A stretch of DNA of 64,000 bases, taken from positions 62,001 to 126,000 of the forward strand of contig NZ_BCWN01000003.1 in NCBI RefSeq assembly GCF_001592225.1. The letters run 5' to 3'. Below the pieces are notes generated by a model that was not told the origin of the DNA, made no database searches, and was given only the letters and a program-made list of their open reading frames with translations. How positions within the stretch are numbered: position 1 is the first letter of the stretch; each line of letters opens with the position of its first letter. Below are positions 34,044 through 44,960 of the stretch, one piece after another. The stretch is from Castellaniella caeni NBRC 101664 (lineage in GTDB: Bacteria; Pseudomonadota; Gammaproteobacteria; Burkholderiales; Burkholderiaceae_B). A program made the translations under genes and the position numbers.

Positions 34044-36445
34044 GACAGCACCACTTCGTACCAGGGGCTGGCGTACTCAAGCGCCCCCTGCAGCCGCACC
34101 CAGACACGCCGCCCATCGGCATCCGGGGTGATCGCGCTGTCCGGCAGGCGGATGCGCCGCTGCCCGGCGCCGTCCAGCGCATACACGGCCAGCCCGGCCG
34201 CCGGATGGGGCACCGCGAGGCTGACATCCAGGCGCTGCATCCAGGCTGGCGCCCGCGTGTCGCGCCAGCCGGTCGGCCCCGGGTGTCGGGGATCCGGCTC
34301 CAGGGTCAACCACCCCGGCTTGCCGGGGTATGGCACGACCCGCTGCGGACGCGGCGGCGCGGAGCCAGGCTGCGTGCCGGTCGTGAACCCGCCCAGGCTG
34401 ACGAGAAAATGCCGGGACGCACGCAGCGCGACGTGATCGAGCGGCGTCACGAGCAGCTGAACGGGCTGCGCCTGGCGCGCCTGCAGCCGGACGCCGAAAT
34501 CCGGCCCCGACACCACGGCACCCGGCGTCAGCGGGCCGAACACGCCCCAGACATCGGGCGCATCCAGCACCAGGCGCTGCGCCTGCGCGTCGCGGCGCAG
34601 CGCCCCAGGGGCGGAGGATGCGGCCTGCATCGGCGCCCCGGACAACGCCTGCCCCGCCTCTGGCCTCTGAGCCGACAGGACGTCCTCGGCCAGCTGCACC
34701 CGCAGCACCGCGTCCACGTCCACGCCATGGGTTTTCCGCAGCCACCGTTCGAGCGTCTGCGTGTCGATGTTGCCCTGCAGCGCCAGGGCGTTGCGCTGCG
34801 CCCGCGACAAGGGCAGCAGGACGCGGGGCTGCAAGGCGGGGACGAGTGGCTGCCGGAAGATCCGCGCGCTCTGGCCGACCAGGGCGTACTGCCCCCAGTT
34901 GCCGCTCAAGGCAAAGCTGGCGGGCGACTGCTTGGGCTGCGCATCGTCGTCATAGTCGTAGAAGAACAGGCCATCCCAGTCCTGCTGGGCGGCGACAGCC
35001 GCCAGGATCGGCGTGATCTCGCTGCCACTGGGCGAGGGAAACGGCTGATTGAATTCGCTGACGACGAAGGGCTTGTCGGCATCTCGACGCAACGCCAGGC
35101 CCAGGATACGTTCGAGCCCCGCGCCCGAGGCCGACACGTCCGGCACGCGCCAGTCGGTGGACTGCCAGGGGCCGCTGCCCGCATACACCGGATGGCTGAC
35201 ATACAGGTGGTTGTCGATATAGTCCATCTCCGCCTGGGCATCAAAATTGAGTACACCGCCATAGCCCATCTGGGTGCCGGTCACCGGCACCGCGCCCTGC
35301 GTCGCCTCGCGCACGACCGCCTTCATCTGGTCGAAATACGCGCGATCGGTGTCGATCAGGAACTGCAGGAAGTCGAGGTCGTACGCCCGCTGCGGGTCTT
35401 CCACGTCCGGCCCGCCGTCCAGCCAGGGGATGTGCCGCGTGACGCGATCAAGCCGCGCCATCCAGCGCTGGGCCGTCGTCGGGCCGGCCGCCCCCGTGCC
35501 ATACAGCGTTGTCTTCGGCAGCGCCAACACATCCGGGTCGGCGCAGCGGCGCCAGGCCGCGCAGGCGTCCGCCACGCTGCCGTAGCGCCGCACGACCCAG
35601 CGCCGCCACTGCGCCTGCAGCACCTCGCCATAGCCGGGCGGGATCGCCTTCGGCCAGTTTTCACCGTGCCAGACGTCGCTTTGCCAGGCATCCAGCAAGG
35701 ACGACTCATTATTGATTTCAACCAGGGCCAGGGCCGGGCTGTCTCCCAGCCCCAAGGCTTCGATGAGGCCGCGCGCATAGCGCTTCTGCTTTTCGATCAA
35801 GGCGGGATAGTACACCCCGATCGGCACCCCCACCTCGGCACGCGGATCGGCCCCGGCGACCGGCGGCACGCCATCCACGTCGGGCCTGAAGCGGTAGCTG
35901 ACGTGCAGGTTCAGGTCGATGTAGATGCCCTCCTGGGACAGCGCCTGGATGAAGGCGCGCAGTCGCCGGATGGCCACGGGGTTGAAGCTGGGATAAGGGC
36001 CAGTGGTGAGTACCCCCTGGGGGGCGGCATCCGGCGCGTCGCTCAGGTGAAAATCGAGGTGATGCAGGCGCACGGCATTGAACCCCAGCTTGCGCAGGCG
36101 CCGCGCGGCGGCACGCGCCCCGGATTCCGCCGGAAAGTTGGCGCCAAAGCTCAGGTTGGCCCCGAACAGGCGCACGCGCACGTCGTCGGCCGTGTCCGGC
36201 AGGCCATCGGGCCCGACGGCATAAAAATGATGATGCTTGACGAACAGCCGGTCGGCGGGCCCCAGCGGATGGTTCAACGCGGACTGATCCGGCGCGCCCG
36301 CCAGCCGGTCTTCATCCACGGTGAAGGGATAGAACATGCCGCCGTCCGGCAGCTCGGCAAACGCCGCGAACACCCGCGGCGCGGCGGGCGCGGCCAGGCA
36401 GACCAGCAGCCCGGCCGCGGCAAGCCGCGCGAGCCGGTGCTTCAT
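34040..36445 (-). CDS. secreted clan GH-A-like glycoside hydrolase
   Basis: An 801-residue protein with a signal peptide (about residues 1-28), then a TIM-barrel region in which FGANLSFGANFPAESGARAAARRLRKLGFNAVRLHHLDFH is typical of cellulase-superfamily hydrolases. The acid/base is likely Glu247 in LVEINNES and the nucleophile Glu464 in FVVSEFNQPF. The C-terminal 250 residues look beta-rich and may bind carbohydrate. In the polysaccharide locus it may trim, release or degrade the polymer. The substrate is not identifiable. ATGA overlaps link it both to the upstream polymerase and the downstream acyltransferase, so it is an integral part of the operon. Confidence 0.85.
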   Translation of the reverse strand: MKHRLARLAAAGLLVCLAAPAAPRVFAAFAELPDGGMFYPFTVDEDRLAGAPDQSALNHPLGPADRLFVKHHHFYAVGPDGLPDTADDVRVRLFGANLSFGANFPAESGARAAARRLRKLGFNAVRLHHLDFHLSDAPDAAPQGVLTTGPYPSFNPVAIRRLRAFIQALSQEGIYIDLNLHVSYRFRPDVDGVPPVAGADPRAEVGVPIGVYYPALIEKQKRYARGLIEALGLGDSPALALVEINNESSLLDAWQSDVWHGENWPKAIPPGYGEVLQAQWRRWVVRRYGSVADACAAWRRCADPDVLALPKTTLYGTGAAGPTTAQRWMARLDRVTRHIPWLDGGPDVEDPQRAYDLDFLQFLIDTDRAYFDQMKAVVREATQGAVPVTGTQMGYGGVLNFDAQAEMDYIDNHLYVSHPVYAGSGPWQSTDWRVPDVSASGAGLERILGLALRRDADKPFVVSEFNQPFPSPSGSEITPILAAVAAQQDWDGLFFYDYDDDAQPKQSPASFALSGNWGQYALVGQSARIFRQPLVPALQPRVLLPLSRAQRNALALQGNIDTQTLERWLRKTHGVDVDAVLRVQLAEDVLSAQRPEAGQALSGAPMQAASSAPGALRRDAQAQRLVLDAPDVWGVFGPLTPGAVVSGPDFGVRLQARQAQPVQLLVTPLDHVALRASRHFLVSLGGFTTGTQPGSAPPRPQRVVPYPGKPGWLTLEPDPRHPGPTGWRDTRAPAWMQRLDVSLAVPHPAAGLAVYALDGAGQRRIRLPDSAITPDADGRRVWVRLQGALEYASPWYEVVLS

Positions 36446-37773
36446 CGCCCCAGTCCGGGCACGCGCCCCAGATGCGGCGCCGGAACCCGCGCACCCGGAT
36501 GCCGCTGGCGCAGCATGAAGACCCGGGCCGACAGGCTGGTCGAGGAAAAAATCAGGACGATGTTCTGAAAGGCCGTATCACTGAGAAAATCAGTTTCGGT
36601 GACGTTGCTTGCCAGGATGATGCACAAAAAGGCCAGATGCAGGGCCGCCTCGGATCGATCGAAGCGCATCAGCTGAACGATGCTGCGCAGGTGCCAGGCC
36701 AGCATCAGGACGAACAGGCCGAAGCCCGCCACCCCCAGCTCGTTGAGCAGGTCGAGATAACCGTCATGCCCCTGGGGCGGCATCCAGCCCAGGGCGTCGG
36801 CAATCGCCTGCGCCGGGCTGCCCTCGCCCAGCCAGAACGACCCGTACCCGATGCCCAGGACGGGATGCTGTTGAAACGTCGCCAGCAAAAAATGCCAGAT
36901 GCTGGTGCGCCCGGTGAGATCCGTCCCCTTGTCGAACAGGCCGGCGATGGGCCCGGCGAGCTCGGCCCAGCTAAGCCACTGCCCGAAGAGGACATAGTAG
37001 AAATGGCCCAGCAGCAGCAAGAACAGCAGCGCCACGAGCGCCAGGATGCCGTTGGAAAAATCGCCGGTGAACCAGCGGCGCTGCCAGTAGCCGTACACAC
37101 AGGCGCCCAGCACCGCCATCAGGATCGACGTCGAACTGCGGGCCATGACGAGCACAAAGGCGCTGAACAGCAGCCCGGCCAGACACAGGGATCGCCGGAA
37201 CTCGCCGCGCGACCACTCGAAGACCCACAGCACCAGCCCGTAGGCCGCCACGAGCCCGAGCGTGTTTTTCTGGAAAGTGATGCCGCGCCACGCCGTGCCA
37301 TGCACCGGGTCGATGCCGATTTCCGGAAAGGCCAGCGCCGTCACCGCCGACAGCAGGCAGATGGCCATCAGGGTGGCCAGCAAGATGCGGGGAAACTGCA
37401 GCGCCCCCGCCAGCACCGGCGACACGCCGAGCCCCACCAGCAGCAGCCCCAGCAAGATGATCACCCGCTTCAGGGTCACCACCGGATAGGGCGACCACAG
37501 GACGGACAGCAGACAATACGCAAGCAGCAGCAGCAAGAACGGATTGAGCTGCCGGACGACGGCGGACATCTGCCGACGATGCCGGTACAGCACGATCGCG
37601 GCCACCAGAAACAGCAGAGACAGCTGCAGCTGCCTGGCCAGGGAGCCCGACGTCAGGCTGATGTCTTCGAGCGCCTCCGGGTTCAGGTAGCTCAGCGTCG
37701 TCGGCACCAGCGACACGACGAAGCTGTAGGCAACCAGCGCACCCGTGACGAGATGCAGCTTGCGCACGGCCAT
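36442..37773 (-). CDS. Wzy-like polysaccharide polymerase (O-antigen ligase family)
   Basis: A 443-residue polytopic membrane protein with about 10-12 helices and a large periplasmic loop between about 250 and 335. The Wzy_C-type signature appears as GITFQKNTLGLVAAYG, MARSSTSILMAVLG and, in the loop, TGRTSIWHFLLATFQQHPVLGIGYGSFW followed by HDGYLDLLNELGVAGFGLFVLML (GR..W, and the H-x-x-x-L pattern). It would polymerise repeat units delivered by the flippase. It begins 2 bp after the EpsG stop and overlaps the hydrolase gene by 4 bp. Confidence 0.9.
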   Translation of the reverse strand: MAVRKLHLVTGALVAYSFVVSLVPTTLSYLNPEALEDISLTSGSLARQLQLSLLFLVAAIVLYRHRRQMSAVVRQLNPFLLLLLAYCLLSVLWSPYPVVTLKRVIILLGLLLVGLGVSPVLAGALQFPRILLATLMAICLLSAVTALAFPEIGIDPVHGTAWRGITFQKNTLGLVAAYGLVLWVFEWSRGEFRRSLCLAGLLFSAFVLVMARSSTSILMAVLGACVYGYWQRRWFTGDFSNGILALVALLFLLLLGHFYYVLFGQWLSWAELAGPIAGLFDKGTDLTGRTSIWHFLLATFQQHPVLGIGYGSFWLGEGSPAQAIADALGWMPPQGHDGYLDLLNELGVAGFGLFVLMLAWHLRSIVQLMRFDRSEAALHLAFLCIILASNVTETDFLSDTAFQNIVLIFSSTSLSARVFMLRQRHPGARVPAPHLGRVPGLGR

Positions 37774-37775
37774 GC

Positions 37776-38711
37776 CTATCGGGGAAAAACGTTATAGACG
37801 CTGCCCAGCAGCCTGCCGCCCGCCACCTGCACCAGGCGCTTGGCCCGCTGGATGTCGCTCAGTGAAGTCCGGTGTTGCCGGGCGACGATCAGACAGGCGC
37901 TGGCCTGCTGGGCGATGAGCTGCACGTCCGGAAAGCGGCTGACCGCGGGCGTGTCGATGAGCACGAGATCGAACTGGCCGCGCAGCTCGTTGAACACCTG
38001 ATCCAGCGCCGGGGCCGAGAACAGTTCCGCCGGGTTGGGCGGCAAGGGCCCGGCATCCAGCACTTTCAGGTCGAGAAAGGGCGTGTCCACCAGGCTTTGC
38101 TGCAGCGGCTGGCGCCCCGACAGCACCAGGGACAGGCCCTGCTGCCGCTGGCTGTCGAACAGGCCCGACTGCTGGCGCGCGCGCAAGTCGGCATTGATGA
38201 GCAAAGTGCGCTGGCCATTTTGCGCAAAGGCAAAGGCCAGGCTTTCAGCCAGGTAGGTCTTGCCTTCTCCGCCATGGGGCCCGGCCACGACCAGGGACTG
38301 CAGATGGCGCATGTCGAGCCCCAGCAGGATTTGCGTGCGCAGCTTGCGCACGGCCTCGGCTTCTTGCGAATACGGGGCGCCGACCACCGGGTAGGTCGTG
38401 AAACGGCCATCGAGGGGCGCGGTCGGATACTGGTATTGCCTGGAAAGGGCCTGCCACACTTCCTGTTCGCTGAGCAGGCCCAACGAGACAGCGGCATCGC
38501 CAAAACGCAGGTTCTTGGCTTCCTGTACCTGGGCGATGTGCGCCACTTCGGCGGGCGACAGCCGCCGGGTGCGCACGAACAGATCACCAATGCGCTCGGG
38601 CGCTGCCCGCGCCAGCCGGGGATCGGCGGCCAGAACCGCGTTCAGGTGGCTGGCCGGCAACGGGTGCGCGGCGCCCGCCCCATCGGGCAGGAATTCTGGA
38701 GACACTTTCAT
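37776..38711 (-). CDS. epsG: EpsG-type chain-length ATPase (BY-kinase-like)
   Basis: A 311-residue cytoplasmic ATPase, partner of EpsF. An N-terminal DRLARAAPERIGDLFVRTRRLSPAEVAHIAQVQEAKNLRFGDAAVSLGLLSEQEV region resembles the general secretion MshEN-like module seen in EpsG. The ATPase core contains VVAGPHGGEGKTYLAESLAFAFA (Walker A), LLINADLR (Walker A') and FDLVLIDTPA (Walker B). The C-terminus lacks a Tyr cluster, so classic autophosphorylation on a tail is unlikely. Its start overlaps epsF by 4 bp. Confidence 0.9.
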   Translation of the reverse strand: MKVSPEFLPDGAGAAHPLPASHLNAVLAADPRLARAAPERIGDLFVRTRRLSPAEVAHIAQVQEAKNLRFGDAAVSLGLLSEQEVWQALSRQYQYPTAPLDGRFTTYPVVGAPYSQEAEAVRKLRTQILLGLDMRHLQSLVVAGPHGGEGKTYLAESLAFAFAQNGQRTLLINADLRARQQSGLFDSQRQQGLSLVLSGRQPLQQSLVDTPFLDLKVLDAGPLPPNPAELFSAPALDQVFNELRGQFDLVLIDTPAVSRFPDVQLIAQQASACLIVARQHRTSLSDIQRAKRLVQVAGGRLLGSVYNVFPR

Positions 38712-40111
38712 GCATGACTCTCCTTCAGGCCGATCAGCCCAAGCACGGGAAGATCAGGGTCGCCCAGCAGGTCTTCGACAATGTTGACCCGGCGGTTCAG
38801 CAGTTCAAGCAACAGGGCAAGCAGCACGCCGCTGGCCGCCCCCACCAGCAGGCCCAGCAGCAGGTTCACGAGCACCCGCGGCTTGCTGGGCGTTGACGGC
38901 AGTTCGGCCGAACGCAGCACCGCCACGTTGGGCGACTGGATCGTGCTGGCCATGATGAGGGTGTCGTACTTCTGCAAAGCGGCGTTGTAGACCTGCTGCG
39001 CGCTGGCCAGCTGCCGCTGGTAGGCGGCGATCTGGTTGCGCTGCCGCATCTGCTTGAGCACCTTCTGGCGCTGCTGCTCGATTTCCTGCTGCAGCTCGGC
39101 AATCTGCGCGGACAGGCGGGCAATGTTGCTGTCCGCCCCCGCCAACAGCGCGCGCGATTCCTGCCCCAGGCGCGAGACGATGCGTCCGCGCTCGGAATTC
39201 AGCCCCCGGATGAGGGGATGCCGAGGCCCCAGCGCCCCCTTGACGTCCCCCAGCCGCCGGTCGATGTCGCCCAGCTGGGTCTTGAGCGCGGTGATCACCG
39301 GCGACTGGCTGGCAATCGGCGTCTCGTAGGGCTGGATGCCCGACTTCAGCAGCGCCTGGGTAGCCGTCTGTTCGGCCCGCGCCGCCTGCAGGCTGGTCTG
39401 CAAAGCGGTCAGCGTGCCATTGAGTTCATTGAGCTTGCGGGTTTCCTGATCACCGTGATCCTGCACGTTGAGGATATCGTTGTGCTGCTGGTACGTCGTC
39501 AGCTGACCCTGGATGGTGTCCACTTCCTTGCGCAGTTGCCCCAGCTGGGCGTCGTACTGCTCGAAGCGGCTGCGGGCGGCGGAGGCGGCCATCTGCTCGC
39601 CCAGCTCGCGATAGGCCCCGGCAAACGCATTGGCCACATCACGGGCCAGGTCGCGCGACCGGTCGCTGTAATCCAGGCTGACCACCCGGCTGCCACGTGC
39701 GTGCTGAATCTTCAGGTTGCTCAGCAGACGCTTGACCAAGGCCTGATCGGCCCGCGCCTGGCCGTCGTTGGCGACATCCTGGCGGTATTCCGGCGTCTCG
39801 CGCAGCCGTAGCGTGTCGATCACGATGGCGGCCACCCGCGAGCTGCGCAGCAGCTCAAGCTGTGTCTGCATGTAACTGTCGTCCAGCATGGCCGACAGTT
39901 GCTGTCCCTTGATCGGATCGCTCTCGTTGTAGTCAATATAGATGCTGGTGGAGGCCGTCCAGACCCGTGGCAGCAACGCGGTGATGAGCGCCGTCAGAGC
40001 GAAGATCAGCGCCGTCACGAAGCAGACGAGCCTGCGGCGCGCCAGCAGCATGGCGCACAGCTGCTTCAGGGACAAACTGCCGGACTCGGTGGAAAACGTA
40101 TTGGCGGCCAT
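38708..40111 (-). CDS. epsF: EpsF-type chain-length determinant (Wzz/PCP family)
   Basis: A 467-residue polysaccharide co-polymerase. A first membrane helix lies at about residues 28-48 (RRLVCFVTALIFALTALITALLP), followed by the Wzz domain (RVWTASTSIYIDYNESDPIKGQQLSAMLDDSYMQTQLELLRSS), a long periplasmic coiled coil (about 170-380) and a second helix near 415-438 preceded by the Pro-rich PSTPSKPRVLVNLLLGLLVGA. It sets polymer length together with EpsG. It is the first gene of a five-gene minus-strand operon, epsF-epsG-wzy-hydrolase-oafA, in which neighbouring genes overlap or nearly touch. Confidence 0.93.
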   Translation of the reverse strand: MAANTFSTESGSLSLKQLCAMLLARRRLVCFVTALIFALTALITALLPRVWTASTSIYIDYNESDPIKGQQLSAMLDDSYMQTQLELLRSSRVAAIVIDTLRLRETPEYRQDVANDGQARADQALVKRLLSNLKIQHARGSRVVSLDYSDRSRDLARDVANAFAGAYRELGEQMAASAARSRFEQYDAQLGQLRKEVDTIQGQLTTYQQHNDILNVQDHGDQETRKLNELNGTLTALQTSLQAARAEQTATQALLKSGIQPYETPIASQSPVITALKTQLGDIDRRLGDVKGALGPRHPLIRGLNSERGRIVSRLGQESRALLAGADSNIARLSAQIAELQQEIEQQRQKVLKQMRQRNQIAAYQRQLASAQQVYNAALQKYDTLIMASTIQSPNVAVLRSAELPSTPSKPRVLVNLLLGLLVGAASGVLLALLLELLNRRVNIVEDLLGDPDLPVLGLIGLKESHA

Positions 40112-40190
40112 GGCATCCCTGATCAGTGGTGAGCGGTTTCGGTGACACCGCAGGCAATTGAATCAGCACGAGGTAATCAGCTTGTTTCGT

Positions 40191-40220
40191 ACTACACACT
40201 GATGCTACGAATTTTTTCAA
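40191..40220 (-). promoter_or_regulatory. candidate promoter of the epsFG-wzy operon
   Basis: On the minus strand TTGAAA (40215-40220) and TGTAGT (40191-40196) are 18 bp apart, about 80 bp upstream of epsF. The -10 match is weak. Confidence 0.3.
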
Positions 40221-40271
40221 ACGCCCCATATCAGCCGTTTGACCTAGCCTCTCCAGCGAAAAGCGGAGACG

Positions 40272-40311
40272 AAAAAGGCGGGGTTTGCATCCCGGCAAAC
40301 CCCGCCTTTTT
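40272..40311 (-). terminator. strong intrinsic terminator of purB
   Basis: AAAGGCGGGGTTTGC pairs perfectly with GCAAACCCCGCCTTT around a six-base loop, with T-runs on both strands. It lies 50 bp beyond the purB stop on the minus strand and isolates purB from the exopolysaccharide operon. Confidence 0.92.
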
Positions 40312-40363
40312 GCGCATCCGCGGGCAGGGCATCCGCCCGCCGCGCAACCGCCGTCGAATCGCG

Positions 40364-41824
<1,461 letters not shown>

Positions 41825-41965
41825 TCAAGTACGACGCAGGAATTGGGCGGATAAACCACACCGTTTGCACAATCCGTCCGAAAAGCCGACTAGGGACTCT
41901 CACCGATCCGGGATCACCGTCCCGCCCTGCTATACTTTTTGAGCCTTAGACTATGATGCCTTGCC

Positions 41966-42580
41966 ATGAGATTGATCGGTTCCCTGTCCAGCCCTTATGT
42001 CCGTAAGGTTCGAATCGTGCTGGCAGAGAAGAAGCTAGACTACGAACTGATTCTGGACAACCCCTGGACGCCAGACACCCAGGTGACGGCCTACAACCCG
42101 CTGGGCAAGGTGCCCTGTCTGCTGCTCGACGACAACGAGGCGCTGTTCGATTCGCGCGTCATCGTCGAATACCTCGACGCCCTCTCGCCCGTCGGTCGGC
42201 TCATCCCGCCGCCGGGGCGCGAACGCGTCGAAGTCAAGCGCTGGGAAGCCGCCGCCGACGGCATCATGGACGCGGCCGCAGCCATGTTCCTCGAAGCCCA
42301 CCGCCGCCCCCAGGGGCTGCAATGGGCCGACTGGCTGGCACGCCAGGAAAGCAAAATCCAGGCCGCGCTCAGCTATCTCGACACCTTGCTGGGCGAACAG
42401 GCCTACTGCATGGGCGTCAACCTGTGCCTGGCCGACATCGCCGTGGGCACGGCGCTGGGCTATCTCGACCTGCGCAGCCCCACGCTGGGCTGGCGCGACC
42501 AGCACGCCAACCTGGCCCGCCTGGCCGAAAAACTCGACGCGCGCCCCTCGTTCATTTCGACGCGCCCGCCCGCAGCCTGA
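41966..42580 (+). CDS. glutathione S-transferase family protein
   Basis: A 204-residue GST. The N-terminal thioredoxin-like domain reads MRLIGSLSSPYVRKVRIVLAEKKLDYELI (SPYVRKVR at the glutathione site), NPLGKVPCLLLDD (the cis-Pro) and LFDSRVIVEYLD (the Ser for gamma-glutamyl binding). The C-terminal all-helical domain contains LCLADIAVGTALGYLDLR. The order of motifs resembles stringent-starvation-like or beta/YibF-type GSTs. A TATACT hexamer at 41931-41936 is a possible -10 box, but no -35 is clear. It converges with mnmA. Confidence 0.92.
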   Translation: MRLIGSLSSPYVRKVRIVLAEKKLDYELILDNPWTPDTQVTAYNPLGKVPCLLLDDNEALFDSRVIVEYLDALSPVGRLIPPPGRERVEVKRWEAAADGIMDAAAAMFLEAHRRPQGLQWADWLARQESKIQAALSYLDTLLGEQAYCMGVNLCLADIAVGTALGYLDLRSPTLGWRDQHANLARLAEKLDARPSFISTRPPAA

Positions 42581-42592
42581 CACCCACCGGCA

Positions 42593-43729
42593 TCAGGCAA
42601 TCACCCCGCCCCCCAGGCACACGTCGCCGTCGTACAGCACGGCCGACTGCCCGGGCGTGACCGCCCACTGGGGCTCATCGAACGCCAACTCGAACGCCTG
42701 CGCATCCCGCACCCGCAGGCGGCAGGCGGCATCCGCCTGCCGGTAGCGCGTCTTGGCGCCATAGACCCCCGGCGCCGGGGGCGCGCCCGCAATCCAGCTG
42801 GCCTGCCCCGCCGCCAGCGCCGGGCTCAGCAACCAGGGATGGTCGTGCCCCTGCACCACGTACAGCGTATTGTGGGCGAGGTCTTTGCGTGCCACGTACC
42901 AGGCGTCGGCGGTGCCATCGTCGCGCTGCGCGCCGCGCACGCCGCCGATCCCCAGCCCCTTGCGCTGACCCAGCGTATAGAAGGCCAAACCCTGGTGCGT
43001 GCCCAGCGCCTGGCCCTCGGGCGTGCGCATGGGGCCGGGCTGCGTGGGCAGGTAGCGATTGAGAAATTCGCGGAAAGGCCGCTCGCCGATGAAGCAGATG
43101 CCGGTGGAATCTTTCTTGGCGGCATTGGGCAGGCCGATCTCGCGCGCGATGCGGCGCACCTCGGTCTTGCGCACCTCGCCCAGAGGGAACACGGTGCGCG
43201 CCAGCTGCGCCTGGTTGAGCCGGTGCAGGAAATAACTTTGATCCTTGCTGCCGTCCACCGCCTTGAGCAGCTGCGATTGCAGCCCCTGCGCGGTGCGCAC
43301 CCGGCGCACCCGCGCATAATGGCCGGTGGCGATGTAATCGGCCCCCAGCCCCATGGCGTGGTCGAGAAAGGCCTTGAACTTGATCTCGGCGTTGCACAGC
43401 ACGTCCGGATTGGGCGTGCGCCCCGCCGAATATTCACGCAGAAACTCGGCAAAGACGCGGTCTTTGTATTCGGCGGCGAAATTCACCGCCTCGATATCGA
43501 CACCCACCACGTCGGCCACGCTGGCCGCATCCAGCCAGTCCTGACGCGACGAACAGTATTCGCTGTCGTCATCGTCTTCCCAATTTTTCATGAACAGGCC
43601 GATGACCTCGTAGCCCTGCTGCTTGAGCAGCCAGGCCGTGACCGAGGAATCGACCCCGCCCGACATGCCCACGACGACCCGGGCGCCGCGCGTCGGCATC
43701 CCGTCCACAGATACGACTTCTTCAGTCAC
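42593..43729 (-). CDS. mnmA: tRNA-specific 2-thiouridylase
   Basis: A 378-residue enzyme that thiolates the wobble uridine of tRNA-Lys, -Glu and -Gln. [34 protein letters not shown] is the PP-loop ATP site. Two catalytic cysteines are visible in [17 protein letters not shown] and [40 protein letters not shown] and the C-terminal beta-barrel ([18 protein letters not shown]) complete the family pattern. The start is GTG at 43729: GAGGT lies five bases upstream and it overlaps glcF by 8 bp. ATG at 43699 is the alternative. Last gene of the aroG-glc unit. Confidence 0.95.
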   Translation of the reverse strand: MTEEVVSVDGMPTRGARVVVGMSGGVDSSVTAWLLKQQGYEVIGLFMKNWEDDDDSEYCSSRQDWLDAASVADVVGVDIEAVNFAAEYKDRVFAEFLREYSAGRTPNPDVLCNAEIKFKAFLDHAMGLGADYIATGHYARVRRVRTAQGLQSQLLKAVDGSKDQSYFLHRLNQAQLARTVFPLGEVRKTEVRRIAREIGLPNAAKKDSTGICFIGERPFREFLNRYLPTQPGPMRTPEGQALGTHQGLAFYTLGQRKGLGIGGVRGAQRDDGTADAWYVARKDLAHNTLYVVQGHDHPWLLSPALAAGQASWIAGAPPAPGVYGAKTRYRQADAACRLRVRDAQAFELAFDEPQWAVTPGQSAVLYDGDVCLGGGVIA

Positions 43730-44951
43730 GCATGACCTCATCCACAGTTTCAATCCAGTGACGCACCGGGGTATCGGTGCCGCTTTGCAAATGACAGATG
43801 CAGCCGACGTTGGACGAGACGATGGTCTCGGGCAGCGCCGCCTGAATCGCCTGCAGCTTGCGATCGCGCAAGGATTTGGACAGGCCCGGCTGGGTAATGG
43901 AATAGGTGCCGGCCGAACCGCAGCACAAGTGCGGCTCGCCAAACGCTTGCAGGTCGAAGCCCAGCTCGGCCAGCAGCCGCTCGGTGAGCGGGCGCAGGCC
44001 CTGCCAGTGCTGCAGGGTACAGGGCGGGTGAAAGGCCGTGCGGCCCGGCGCGCGCCGCATCTTGGCGCGCACCTCGGTGGCCAGCGGCGCCAGGAACTCG
44101 GCGATGTCCTGCACGAAAGGCATCAGCCGCGCGGCGCGCTCGGCATAGGCCGGGTCGTGCTGCAGGTGATGGGCGTAATCCTTGATCATGCCGCCGCAGC
44201 CCGAGGCGTTGACGATCACGGCCTCGACCTGACCGGATTCGAGCAGGGGTAGCCAGGCATCGATGTTGGCGCGCATCTGCTCGCGGGCGGCCTCTTGCGC
44301 ATCGAGGTGGAAATTGATGGCGCCGCAGCAGCCCGAGCCCGCGGCAAAACGGCTGCCCACGCCCACCGCGTCCAGCACGCGCTGGGTGGCGGCATCGATG
44401 GACGGCAGCATGGCGGGCTGTACGCAATTGGCCAGCATCAGCACCTGGCGCGCATGCCGCCGGGGCTGCACGGGCAGCGGCCCGGCGGGGCGCGCCTCGG
44501 TGATCTTGCCCCGTAAAACGGGGGGAAGCGCCGGTCGCACCCAGCGCCCGGCCCGGTACAGCGGCGCAAAGGCGCGCGACATCAGCAGGCGGCGCAAGGC
44601 GCCGCGCAGCAGGCGCTGATGCCAGGGACGCTGGACGCGCTCGCTGACCAGCTGACGGCCGATGTCCACGAGCTTACCGTATTCCACCCCCGACGGGCAC
44701 GTGGTCTCGCAATTGCGGCAGGTGAGGCAGCGGTCGAGGTGCTGCTGCGTCACGTAGGTGGGCTGCACGCCTTCGAGCACCTGCTTCATCTGGTAGATGC
44801 GCCCCCGCGGGCTGTCGAGCTCGTCGCCCAGTATCTGGTAGGTGGGACAGGTGGCCAGACAAAAGCCGCAGTGCACGCAGCGGCGCAGGATTTCATCGGC
44901 CTCGCGGCCAAAGTCGGTGTCCTGCGCCCAGGAAGCAAGTTGGGTTTGCAT
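43722..44951 (-). CDS. glcF: glycolate oxidase iron-sulfur subunit
   Basis: A 409-residue electron-transfer subunit of glycolate oxidase. Two 4Fe-4S motifs occur near the N-terminus, [12 protein letters not shown] and [12 protein letters not shown], followed by two CCG (cysteine-rich) domains with [46 protein letters not shown] and [14 protein letters not shown]. It passes electrons from the flavin of GlcD to the quinone pool. It begins 9 bp after glcE. Confidence 0.96.
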   Translation of the reverse strand: MQTQLASWAQDTDFGREADEILRRCVHCGFCLATCPTYQILGDELDSPRGRIYQMKQVLEGVQPTYVTQQHLDRCLTCRNCETTCPSGVEYGKLVDIGRQLVSERVQRPWHQRLLRGALRRLLMSRAFAPLYRAGRWVRPALPPVLRGKITEARPAGPLPVQPRRHARQVLMLANCVQPAMLPSIDAATQRVLDAVGVGSRFAAGSGCCGAINFHLDAQEAAREQMRANIDAWLPLLESGQVEAVIVNASGCGGMIKDYAHHLQHDPAYAERAARLMPFVQDIAEFLAPLATEVRAKMRRAPGRTAFHPPCTLQHWQGLRPLTERLLAELGFDLQAFGEPHLCCGSAGTYSITQPGLSKSLRDRKLQAIQAALPETIVSSNVGCICHLQSGTDTPVRHWIETVDEVMRD

Positions 44952-44960
44952 GATCGATCC

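Noticed and set aside
34205-36568. 787-codon open frame on the plus strand
   Set aside because: Antisense to the glycoside hydrolase gene, whose signal peptide and catalytic motifs are clear; low-complexity Arg/His/Gln composition.
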